Shown piece by piece: positions 12,491 to 22,500 of a stretch of DNA of 64,000 bases. The DNA comes from Apus apus (lineage: Eukaryota; Chordata; Aves; Apodiformes; Apodidae), in the NCBI RefSeq assembly GCF_020740795.1, contig NC_067312.1, positions 10,335,052 to 10,399,051 of the forward strand. The letters are read 5' to 3'. How positions within the stretch are numbered: the first letter of the stretch is position 1; each line of letters starts with the position of its first letter. A model generated the notes under the pieces. That model had not been told where the DNA came from. It made no database searches and saw nothing but the letters and a program-made list of their open reading frames with translations. The translations under genes were made by a program, and so were the position numbers.

Positions 12491-15400
12491 TTCACTGGCC
12501 TCACAGGGCAAGGCTGTAACTGGTTTTAGTGGTTAACTGGGGCAATTCCAGTGTGCAGGGATTGCACTGGATGCAATTGTGTGTGTGTGTGTGCTGGCTC
12601 AGCTCAGCCTTGTGTGGTACCTCCCCAGCAGGCATGGTGAGCTGTGTGTGCTCAGCAGCCCACCGGAGTGCAGAGGAAAGCAGCCCTTTTTGAGGTCTTC
12701 AAGGCCCCAAAGAGGGTGGGAATGACTACAGGGCCTCTTCCCCTTGGCCTCAGAGATCATCTCCCCAGCAGTGCGTAGGGGTGAACAAGGAGGGTGGCCA
12801 GGCACTGCCAGTGATCCTGGGGGCTGTGCGTTGCCCTGGAGGTGGTGGAGGGACACGTTTCCCTTCATGCAAGCACCCGTTGCTGGGCTTTCTCCAGGCA
12901 CCCAGTGGTTAGGAGGGTGCCAGTGGCATTTAATGGACAGGGGTGGCTGGCTGCAAGGGACTGTCACAGCAGTGGCGTTGAGGCTCCCCTCACCCTGAAG
13001 GTGCATATTGATGCAATGATGGTGGAGGTCACCAGTGCTGCCGGGGTGGGATGCTGGTGGCTTTCTGGGAAGATCAAGGGCCATCTAGATGGGCTCAGGC
13101 TATGCCATGGCTTTTGCAGGGCTGCTAGAGGAGATGGGATTAGCGGGCGCTGCTCTCCCAACCCTGCAGGACAGCAAGAAGAAGGAAATTCCTGCTGCTT
13201 TAAAACACTGCTGCCCTTGGCCATGGAATGGGTTTCCCACAGAAACAGAGAGGAGGGTCTGGGGTGCGGGGCCAGGGATGTTCTCCTAGCTGAGGCACAG
13301 GAGTGCAGCATGATGCCATCTTCAGGGGGTTACAGCCAGCCAGCATCAGGCATCGCCCACTGCAGAGCAGCTTTTTGCAGGTGGGTGTCTCTGGCAGGGT
13401 GGAGCATCTGGTGGGCAGAGGTGCCAGGTGGCTCTTGGGTAACTTACCACATCTCCACTGCAGCGACGCTGCCTCAGACCATCCTGGGGATAGTTTGGGA
13501 GGCACCCCAGTTTTCTGTGTTCAGTGGGGAACATCCCGTGTCTCCCTGCTGCTTTCTTCAGCCCTGTGGCACAGCGTCCTCTGCTTGTGTCACCACCGCC
13601 ACCACCCCCTGCTCTGTGTGCGGCACGTTCTCTTTGAAGAGCAACTTCAAATGAAGCAAAGCAAAAAAAAAAAAACAAAAAAAAACCCACAGCCCACTGT
13701 CTTTCAGAGCGTCGAGTGTAATAGAAAGTTGGCCTCCCCCAAGAGTCTGTGCTGGGCTTTGCCAGGCGATTGCAGGGCATGGCACAGAGTGGCTGTGCTG
13801 GGGGGACTGTCACACCCCACACAGGCATCGGTGCTGGTGCACGTGACTGTGATTTTGGAGGATGTTTTGGCTCACGGCATTTCAGTTTGAGTGCAGGAAG
13901 GGGCTGACAGCAGGATTTCTCCCCTCAGCTCCCCGGAAACTTCTGGATGAGCTCAAATGGTGCCGAGCAGGACAGCAGGGTCAGTGCAGGATGGAGAGAG
14001 GCAGCTTACACTGCTGGCTCACATCGCTGGGTGCCATGCACAGCCTGGTCACCCTGGCCCTGCTGGTGACAAGAGCATCGCATGCTGAGGGAGCGGAGTC
14101 GGGCACCACTGCCCACCCTGCCAGGGCCAAGCCACAGCCCCAGGCCCAGCTGGGTCCCTCTGCCCCAGCCATGACTGCAGGTCACCAAGCCCCGGGTGGG
14201 TGGCAGACGCCTCTTGGGCCAGGATTAGCATGGAGGGAGGAAAAAAAGCTCTGATTGTTCCTTCTGTCCCGGCTCGGCTCCAAGACTGCTGTGCTGGGAC
14301 TCCCTGTTCCCAGGATGTGTCACGGCCAGAGGAAGCATAGAGGGATGCTTTCTCTGCCTGTGTGCCCACCCGTGAGGGTGCAGAGCCACTGAGCAAGGTG
14401 TGCATTGGTTTGCCAGCCTCTTTTTTCCCTCAGGGAGGGAGTTTGGTTGCAGAAAGTAAAGGGATCCTTTTTGGGCAGGCTGTTTTGCAGGTCTGGCTGG
14501 CCAGAGCTACTGGCCCCTCACCATGCTGCCATGGGCAGGTGAAGGCTTTGGGTCTTCCCCCAGCTCTGTGGCTCCTTTCCCTGTTGTTTGTGACCTTCAG
14601 GTGGGTGAGGATGAGTTTGCCCTGTTTCTTCTGTCTTCTCGGCTCTGGCTGGGTTTTGGCAATGCTCAGGTGGGTCATTCACTAAGCCAGTGTGTGTGCC
14701 TGGGGAATGCTTGATGCTGCCTTCCCCCACAGTGTGCTGGCAGGGGTGGGCAGCTGCCCAGAAGAGCATATCTGAGGCAGGGGAGCTCGTGGGAAGCTGA
14801 AGTGAGAATGGAGAGAGCTGGAGGGGGGTTGAGATGGACAGTGCTGGAGGGTGGGAGGATGCCGGGTGGTCCTCAGGGTAGGGGACCATTTGGGGGATCA
14901 CCATGGAGATTAGGGGTTGGGATGCAGATGGGGACTCGGTCTGCAGGGATGCCCTCTGCCACCACATGGGGGTCTGTGGTCTGTTGGCAATACCACCAGC
15001 AGCCAGGCTGGCCAGGAGGAGTTTGTGCTGTTCCCCAAGGATATTACCACAGCTGACTGCAAATCATGCTGTGTCCCTACCTTCTCCCTTGTCCACACAG
15101 GGGAAAGGTTCCTTTCAGCATTGTAGGGTCATTTATATACGCTGGTCTTGAAGCACTCAGCAGCCCTGAGGGCTAGTAAACTCATGTCAGCAGTGAGCCA
15201 GCATCCGGAGTATAAACCCCTGCCATGGAGAAGCACAGTGACTGATGTGTGCAGCAGCTCTGCCTTCACCCTCTGCAGTGTTTGCATAAAAACCCAGGGT
15301 GGCTGGGAGAAGAAGTGATTTTATTTTTAAACTATTTCTGTCTCTCCACACAAAGACACTCTCCCTTCTTCCTGAGCCCCCCCAGCACCATCCCCTTAAC

Positions 15401-16117
15401 TCTGGCCCACATGATGTTTGGAGTTATTTTTGGTTGCTGCTTTTAAATGTATTTTAAGTCTTCCTTTTTTTCTTCTTTTTTTTTTTTTTTTTCCATCACC
15501 AAAATATTTTATTTTCAGGCCGAATGTTCCCAGTTAGTTACCAGCATAGTTTTGGCAGAGAACTTTTAACTGACTTTTCTTGGGAACATTTCTCTGAGTG
15601 GTTTGGTAGGAAAAGCTTATGACAGCCTCATGAAATTATTTTGTTTGGGGCTTGTGTCTGAGGCTGCCTGGCTTGTTCAGGATGGGGCTGATGTGGGCTG
15701 CCACATGCCTTCTCCCCAGCACTTGCAGGACTGCAGCATGTCTCCTTGTAGCTCTTGTTTCTTTCCCCACATGGTTTGGTCTGTGGCCATGGGCACCTAG
15801 CTGCAGGAGAAGAACTGGCAGCTGCTCCAGGTACGTATCCACAGCTTGAGCATCCCTCCCCTGAGCAACCCCCTTGGATGTCAAACCCCAGAGCCTCAGG
15901 GGACACGGATTTACACCCATGAGCTGCAGCTTGCACTTGGGGCTGGTGAGAAGCTCACTGCCTCCCAAGCCCTCAAGCCCCTGCCCACCTGCATCAGGAG
16001 CAGAGCCCAACCATGTGGGTGGTATGCCTGCCTGTTTGTGGGAGGTGGGCAGGGGAGGTCTTGCTGGGTGCAGTGGTTCAGCTTGGGACAGGCAGGCTGG
16101 CCGAAAAGGGGCTGTGT
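12491..16117. other. Non-coding stretch with simple repeats
   Basis: No exon is supported. A short (GT)n run ends near 12593, an A-rich run spans about 13662-13688 and a T-rich run spans about 15473-15492. The AT-richer sequence following the T-run (15495-15610) has few CpGs and resembles conserved non-coding sequence by composition only. Frames here are open on both strands and look random. Confidence 0.4.
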
Positions 16118-16540
16118 GATGCTGCTGATGTGGATGGCATGATGCTGGCCAGGGTGGATGCCTTGGGGTGTTGCTGGCTGGCACAGACAGGGTGATGCTG
16201 GCTGGGTGGACAGGGTGCTGCTGGCTGATACGTGCAGGGTGATGCAGGCTGGAATGATGCCTTTAGGCAACACTGGCTGGCACAGACAGGATAATGCTGG
16301 ATAGATGGACACGATGACAGTGGCTGATACACGCAGAAAAATGTACACTGGGATGGAAGCCTCGGGGTGATGCTGGCTGGGATGAACAGGACAGTGCTGG
16401 CTGGGATGAACAGGGAGACAGTGGCTGGTATGTGCAGAACAACGCAGGCTGGATTGGACACCTTGGGGTGAATCTAGCTGAGATGGACAGGGTGATGCTG
16501 GCTGGGATGGACAGAGCAATGCTGTCTGGCACAGACAGGG
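16118..16540. repeat. Minisatellite with ~100-bp higher-order period
   Basis: A ~24-bp unit close to TGATGCTGGCTGGGATGGAC plus AGGG is repeated throughout. Four or five different unit variants are themselves arranged as a larger repeat of about 100 bp. The variant containing GATGCCTTGGGG or its equivalents occurs at 16157, 16256, 16356 and 16457, a spacing of 99, 100 and 101 bp. The array lies about 0.7 kb upstream of the first IL11RA coding exon. Long open frames on the minus strand here are a by-product of the repeat. Confidence 0.88.
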
Positions 16541-17273
16541 GTGGGAAGGCCAGATCTATGGCTGAAGTTGACTCCTGGAGAACAGGGTTCACATCCCTTC
16601 CTTCACAGGCGGTGTCTGAGTGGGAGGAAGGGATTTCAGGGCTATTCTCCCTTAGGCCCAGAGACCCCAAGTGGCTCAGCAGGGCACAGTCCTGCAAGGA
16701 GCAGCCCTACAGCTGGCAAGGGGATGGACAATGATGTGGGACCCCCAGCCAGCTCCACTCTTAGTACGGTCTGAGTTCTCATGGGCCTGCTGCCCTGGCT
16801 GTATGAGCCTGTTCAGATCTAATTCCTGTCTCCTACCACATAAAAACAGGCCAGAATTTCTCTTTGCTCCCTTCCTGCTCCAGCTGCACCAGTGCAGGTC
16901 TCTGGACCACCCCAGGGCTGGAAGCCAGCCAGTGCTCCCGGCACAGGATTGGAATGGCAAAAAGCCCTTAATCCTGCCAGCCCACGCAGGGCTAGGGAGC
17001 TCCTGATCTGTGTTTGCCCTTTGCATCCCCTCTCTAGACATTGGGACTCCTTGGTGGCTGGGGACTGGCTGTGTCAGTGGCACAGATCCTTCCAGGTATC
17101 CTGGCCAGGGTGCTGGTGGTGCTGTCCCTGTGCTGTCCCCAGCAGGATGGAATGAGATGAGGAGGGGGTGTTGGGTGCATGGTCCTGCAGGGATGCTCCT
17201 GTAGGATCTGGACACTGCCAGCCACCTAGTGATAGGGGATAACACCCTCTCCCTCCCACTCTGCCTCCTACAG

Positions 17274-20200
17274 ATGCACAGTCCCATCCCAGGCCTGGGC
17301 AGGGTGATGGTGTTCCTGGCAGCAGCCCTGGCGTCTGCCTCCCTCGCTGTTCCCGAGGGCTGGGGAGAGGAAGGTGAGCATGCTCAGAACCCCCTGCAAA
17401 GCCCCCACATCCCAGGCCTGGAGACAACCTATTCCCCCCAGGTGGGCACAGACCTACTGGAGCCAGCCCCTCAGTGATGGGTGTCCTCTGGCCAGCAGCC
17501 CCCCACCTGCAGCTGTCCATTGCCCTACACCAACGGGGACCAGTCCTTCCCAGTCCCCTGTGGCGATTCCTACATGAAGCAGGACCCCACAGCCAGCACC
17601 CAGCTCCCCAGGGGGGTACAGCCCCAGGCTGCCCACCTTGACCCTCAGCCCTGGTATGGGGGTGCTGACACCCATGTGGGGATGTGTGTGTCCCTGCAGG
17701 TGTGCAGTACGGACAGGTGGGGACAGATGTGACCCTGTTGTGTCCTGGTGCCCGTGACAGGTAGGTGTTTTCCACGCACACCGGGAGATTTACCCAACGG
17801 GATGGATTTACAAGGTAGGCCTGAGATGACCTCCCTGTCCCCATCCCTCCTGGTCTCTCCTCCCCAGCTCACAGGTGCAATGGAGACGGGCAGGTGCTGC
17901 AGCACTGCCAGAGGGCTCGGCCATCCAGGAGGGAGCCCTGGTGCTGCCCCGTGCCAGCCTGGCCACTGCGGGAACCTACAGCTGCCACAGCGAGGACGGT
18001 GGCCTCCTGCACGCCGTGTCCCTGCGCATGGGGCGTGAGTGTCTGAGGACTGGGGCGTGGGAGGGGGTGGCCCCACTGGGCTGGGCCAGCGGTGCCCGCG
18101 CTCCCGTCAGGGCTTGCCAAGAGAGGACTTGGTGGTGGCACAGAGGTCTGTGTGTGCCAGATGGGCTGTGGGACAGGGGGACCCTTCTCTGACCTTCGCT
18201 TCCCCCTGGACCCCAGACCTGCCGGGGGTCCCATTTGTGTCCTGCAGAGCGTCTGACTATGAGAATTTCTCCTGCTCCTGGACCTCCAGTGTGGAGACTT
18301 TCCTCCCCACCAGATACATCACGACCTACAGGTGATGGGTCCCTACAGGGCACAGGCTGGGGGGTTTATGTGGTGAACCCCAAGTCGCAGCCAAGGATAA
18401 CCGGCAAATCCTGCTGGCCTTCTGACTCACACCCTGAGTTCCCTCTCTGCCCCAAGGGTCATGACGCTGCAGCAGGGTCACTTGCTCTAAGGGTGGCTCC
18501 CCAGCAGCACTGGGGGCCAGCACAGACAGGCTCCCTCCCTGCCAATAGCTCTGCCAGCACCAGAGGGGCTATGTAAGAGAAGCAGGTCATCTGCAAGCTG
18601 CTGAGTATTTCAGCACACTTCAGGATGAAAGGAATCCCGAGGGCATCGCTGCTTCTAATTATCCCGGCTGGCCAAATTAGCAGGCTGCTTTGAAGTCAGC
18701 TGGAGCCCACAGAACATAGCCCTGCTGAAAGCTGCTGAAGCGGGGCAGGGGGTGCAGGGGAGGGGGCCATGTGAAGCAGTGGAGACTTATGGGGAGGGGG
18801 TAGTGGGAAACACAGGCCACAGGGTGAGGGTGAAGACAGCTGCTAGGGCCCTGCTTTTATCAGCATCCCTGTGCTGCTGTGTGATGAAATCCTGAGTGGG
18901 GAGGCAGGTCCTGTGGGAAGAACCCTCCTGGGCACCCCATGCTCTCATTCCCTAAGACCCCCAGCTCCCGCTGCCAGGCTGCTCACTGGCAGGGCTGGGC
19001 ATAGGGTCAGCTCCAACTTCCATGCTGTGCTGCCCACATGGATCAATCAAGGAGTGGGGTGCAACAGAGCAGCCCTCCAGGATTGGTGTAGTCCAGGGCA
19101 GCCCCCCTGTCACTTCTCTGGGTCATGATGGGGTTGGCTTCAGTGCTGTTCCCTTATCCTCACTGTTTTTTCATCTTTCCATGGCAGGAAGAAGTCGCTG
19201 ACGGGTGAAGAGAGGCGGAGGTAGGACTGGCTTCCATCCTGTTCCTGTGCCCTGGGGACTGGCTTCTATCCCAAAGGCTCTGCCACTGTTCTCAGTGGGA
19301 TCCTCAAAGCAAGGGCTGGTTGTACCCATAGTGGAGCCACCTCCACAAACCTGGGGACCTGGGAGAAGAGTTTGCCCCAGGGAGGGACCTTCCCAGGAGG
19401 GACCTTCCCAGGATGGACGGTGGAGCTGGGATGGGGTTCCCATGCTCAGAGGGAGCTGCTGGGCTCTGGAGGGGTGAGGGCAGCTGCCAGGACCCTGCCT
19501 AAGACATAATGTGGGCTACCACCTCCACTGGGCTCTTGGTGTCACCAGCAAGCTATGCCTGGCGGGCAGTGGGGACCTGTCAGCACCCTGCCTACTTGGC
19601 TGCAGGAACAAGAACGGGCACATGGGGCCATGCCTGCAGGATCCATCCCAGCCTGGCACCTGCACTGTCCATGGGTCAGAGTTCTGGAGCTCCTATCGCC
19701 TGAACATCACTGAGGTGAACCCGCTGGGCTCCAGCTTCCGTCTCCTTGACATCACCATGCAGGCCATCAGTGAGTCCCCATCCATCCGTCTGTCCATCCC
19801 TGTGTCCTTCCATTCCCTGGGCATCCAGCCCCAGGTGGCAGTGGAGAGCCCAGCACCCCTCTGCAGAGCAGTGCAGTGGGACAAGGGCTCCCTGTCCTCT
19901 CCCGAACAGTTAAGCCAGACCCTCCAGAGGGCTTGGTGGTGGAGCCCATCCCCCTGGCCCCACGGCGGCTCCTTGTGAGCTGGAAGTACCCTTCCTCTTG
20001 GCCCAAGGAGCCCCACTTCCAGCTCAGGTTCCGGCTCCAGTACCGGCCAGTCATCCACCGCTCCTGGTCCGTGGTAAGTGGTGGACAAGGGAAGGCAAAG
20101 CCAGCATGGGAGCAGGGTGGGCACAGGGTCAGGGAGGGCAGCAAGAGGTCCACCTTCCTGCTTCACAGCCCCCCTCTCCCTGGCGCAGGTGGAGACAGTA

Positions 20201-22000
20201 AACCTCTCCGAGGTGATCACGGATGCCTTTGCTGGGCTGGAGCACGTGGTCCAAGTCAGTGCCAAGGATTTCCTGGATGCGGGGAACTGGAGCGACTGGA
20301 GTGTGGAGGCCCGGGCAACACCAGTCACAGGTATGAGCCCCCATCTTCCCTCCCCAAAGCCCCTCCATCACCCTTCTCCAGTCCCTTCCTCATGGTAACC
20401 ATTCCCCTAAATATCACTCAGAGCAAGCCCCATCTCCTGGGGACCCTTAAAGTTGACCCAAAAAGCTGGTCCTGCACACCAGCCAAAACTGGCCTCACAG
20501 CAGGAGGCGGAGCTGCAGGGGGACAAGGCACCTCTGAGCCCCATGGCAGACTGTAGCTGTGCTGTGGCTATCTGGAGATTGCCCCCCACAGCCTTGGAGC
20601 TGAGCAGGGCTCCCATAGCACCATTAGCACCCTGGGACACCTTTGGACTCGTAGGACCCCTGGGCCTTAGAGAAATCCTTCTTTGCTTATCTCTATGGGT
20701 TCCTGGGGTGCTGCCTGTGATTTTGGGTGAGTGATTCCCATCTCTGTCCTTCCAGACCCAGCCACCGTGGCAATAGAAGAAACCACTACCGACACCAGCC
20801 TAGAGAGCCTGGCTGAGGAGCCCTCCCAGGCTCCCAACCCTGAGCCCATCAGTGAGTAGAGCTGGAGGTAGTGGGCAGGAGTGGGGACTTCCTACAGGCA
20901 GCTGCTTGCTGCTGCTTGGACACACACATGGCTGAGAGTTATGGGAAGGGTCTCTTGCCCCATGCCCCAGTGTTTCTGGGGTGCTGGGGAGCCCAGGAGC
21001 TTGCAGTAGGTCCCCTGGTTGCCAGGGGCTGTCGCATCTCTTGGCCATGACAGTCTCTCTGTCCCAGACCGCAGCGAACCCCTGGAGAAGACAGCCATCC
21101 TGGTGTCCCTCGGGATCTTCGCCTTCTTCGTACTGGCTGCTGCTCTTGTCATCACCATCCTCATCTGGTAGGTTAGGTTTTGAGAAGGAAGGGTTTGTGT
21201 GTCCCCATCCCACTCTGGCCCCCAAACCCTCAGCATGCAATGCCCCATGTCCCCCCAGCCCTCCTCTGGATTCCCAGATAAAACAGTCATGATGCCAGCC
21301 CCATTAAGGTGGTTCATTCACCAGTGCCTCTCTTCCCAGCACATCCTGCCTGGCACTGCCCATCCTGCCTGGGGTTTTTCTGATGAGCACACATCCATGG
21401 GACCTTTCTCTGTGTCCCCCAAAGACACTGCTACTTCTAACAATCCCCAAAAGCGTTCCTGGGGACTCTTCTGCTCCAGGATCAGCACAGAGACCCCACC
21501 ATATGCCCCTATGCATTGCCTGCTGGTCCTGTTTCCAGGTTCCCTCTCATCCTACCACTTCTGGGCTGTCCCTGCCATGCTGTGGCTCTGCCATCCCTCC
21601 ATCCCTCCCTGTCCTCAGCCCTTTGCTGTCTCCTGACCAGCTCTGGCTGTAGCCCCGGAGCTGACCCACTGGAGCAGCTGGGCACAGCTGGACGGGGATG
21701 CAGAGTGGGATCGCCAGGGACATGGGCAGTCCCAGTGCTGGGGTGGGGGCGTGTTGCACAGGGTTCTCAGCCACTGCTGTTCTGTCCCTGCCAGGCTCCG
21801 TGCGAGGAAACACAGCAAGGATGAAACCAAACCCCACAACTTCTTGGTTGCTGCCACCCACTTGAAGGCAAGGCCAAGTGAGTCAGGGTACAGGGGAGTG
21901 GGATGAGGGGGGTGCAGGGGAGGGATTGTGTGGAGGGGGGCATATGAGTGCCCCTTCTGACCCCCTACCCTTTCTCTCAGCAGGGGCTCAGATCCTGTAG
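17274..22000 (+). CDS. IL11RA: Interleukin-11 receptor subunit alpha
   Basis: Membrane cytokine receptor chain that binds IL-11 and pairs with gp130. Twelve coding exons join in phase: 17274-17373, 17700-17760, 17868-18034, 18217-18331, 19188-19220, 19606-19769, 19910-20073, 20189-20330, 20756-20851, 21068-21167, 21795-21877, 21981-22000, all with GT-AG introns, giving 414 aa (human 422). Signal peptide about 1-25; Ig domain with C48, W59 and C93; first fibronectin domain with the cytokine-receptor cysteines C119/C129 followed by W131, and C168/C178; second with WSDWS at 302-306; stalk 316-356; membrane helix about 357-381; short basic tail without a Box1 motif, as expected of an alpha chain. 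Sites NFS, NIT, NLS and NWS could be glycosylated. The start codon directly follows a splice acceptor (cag|ATG) and aligns with the human start, so a leader exon lies upstream, not located. Exon 6 is only 33 nt. Confidence 0.97.
21978..21983 (+). promoter_or_regulatory. NAGNAG tandem splice acceptor of the last IL11RA exon
   Basis: The last intron ends in CAGCAG. Use of the first CAG gives the C-terminus ...RP-TGAQIL, use of the second gives ...RP-RAQIL; both keep frame and use the same TAG at 21998-22000. The upstream choice is taken in the main gene model because it matches the length of the human ending better. Alternative use would add or drop one residue. Confidence 0.7.
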
Positions 22001-22500
22001 TGAGCCGTGGTTGATTCCTTCTCCCTGCATCCGCTTGCCCATGCATGGGACTTGATGCCACTGCTGACCCCCAAGGACCCCACGCCTCCTGGGTCACCCC
22101 ACAGCTGTGGACGTTTCCAGAGCCCCCAGCACCCTGGGGATGCAGGATGGACCCTAAGGAGAGAGACTTTGCTCCCAGGAGCTTTGGGCTGCTAATGCCC
22201 ACGAGTTGCCGGCTGGAGGCACCTGGGACTCAGGGCGACGGGTCAGCCCCGCCGCCAAGCGCTGCTGAACACATGGGGATGAGATCCTGAGCCAGCCCCA
22301 CTTCACTGCCTAGTGTCAAAGGGGAACCATGGTAACAGGCTCTCAGGGGTGAGGGCATCAGTGACCAAGGGGTGCTGAGCCCTGCCCGTCATCTCTGCAC
22401 CAGCCACCAGCAGGCAGAAGGGAACCCACCCACCCTGTCCCTCTGCTGTGCTGCAGCTGGATGGAGCAGTGATGCCAATAAAGGGGATAGCATTGTCACT
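22001..22500 (+). other. IL11RA: IL11RA 3' untranslated region with AATAAA signal
   Basis: Sequence from the IL11RA stop codon to just past a canonical AATAAA at 22477-22482. No other AATAAA occurs between the stop codon and this point. Cleavage about 15-25 nt downstream would give a 3' untranslated region of about 500 nt. The exact end is inferred. Confidence 0.8.

Noticed and set aside
15911..16519. 202-codon minus-strand open frame rich in Ser, Pro, Cys and His
   Set aside because: It is translated tandem repeat (the ~24/100-bp minisatellite); periodic peptides follow from the DNA repeat.
19379..19415. Two tandem copies of GGAGGGACCTTCCCA
   Set aside because: A simple local duplication inside an IL11RA intron, with no sign of a larger array.
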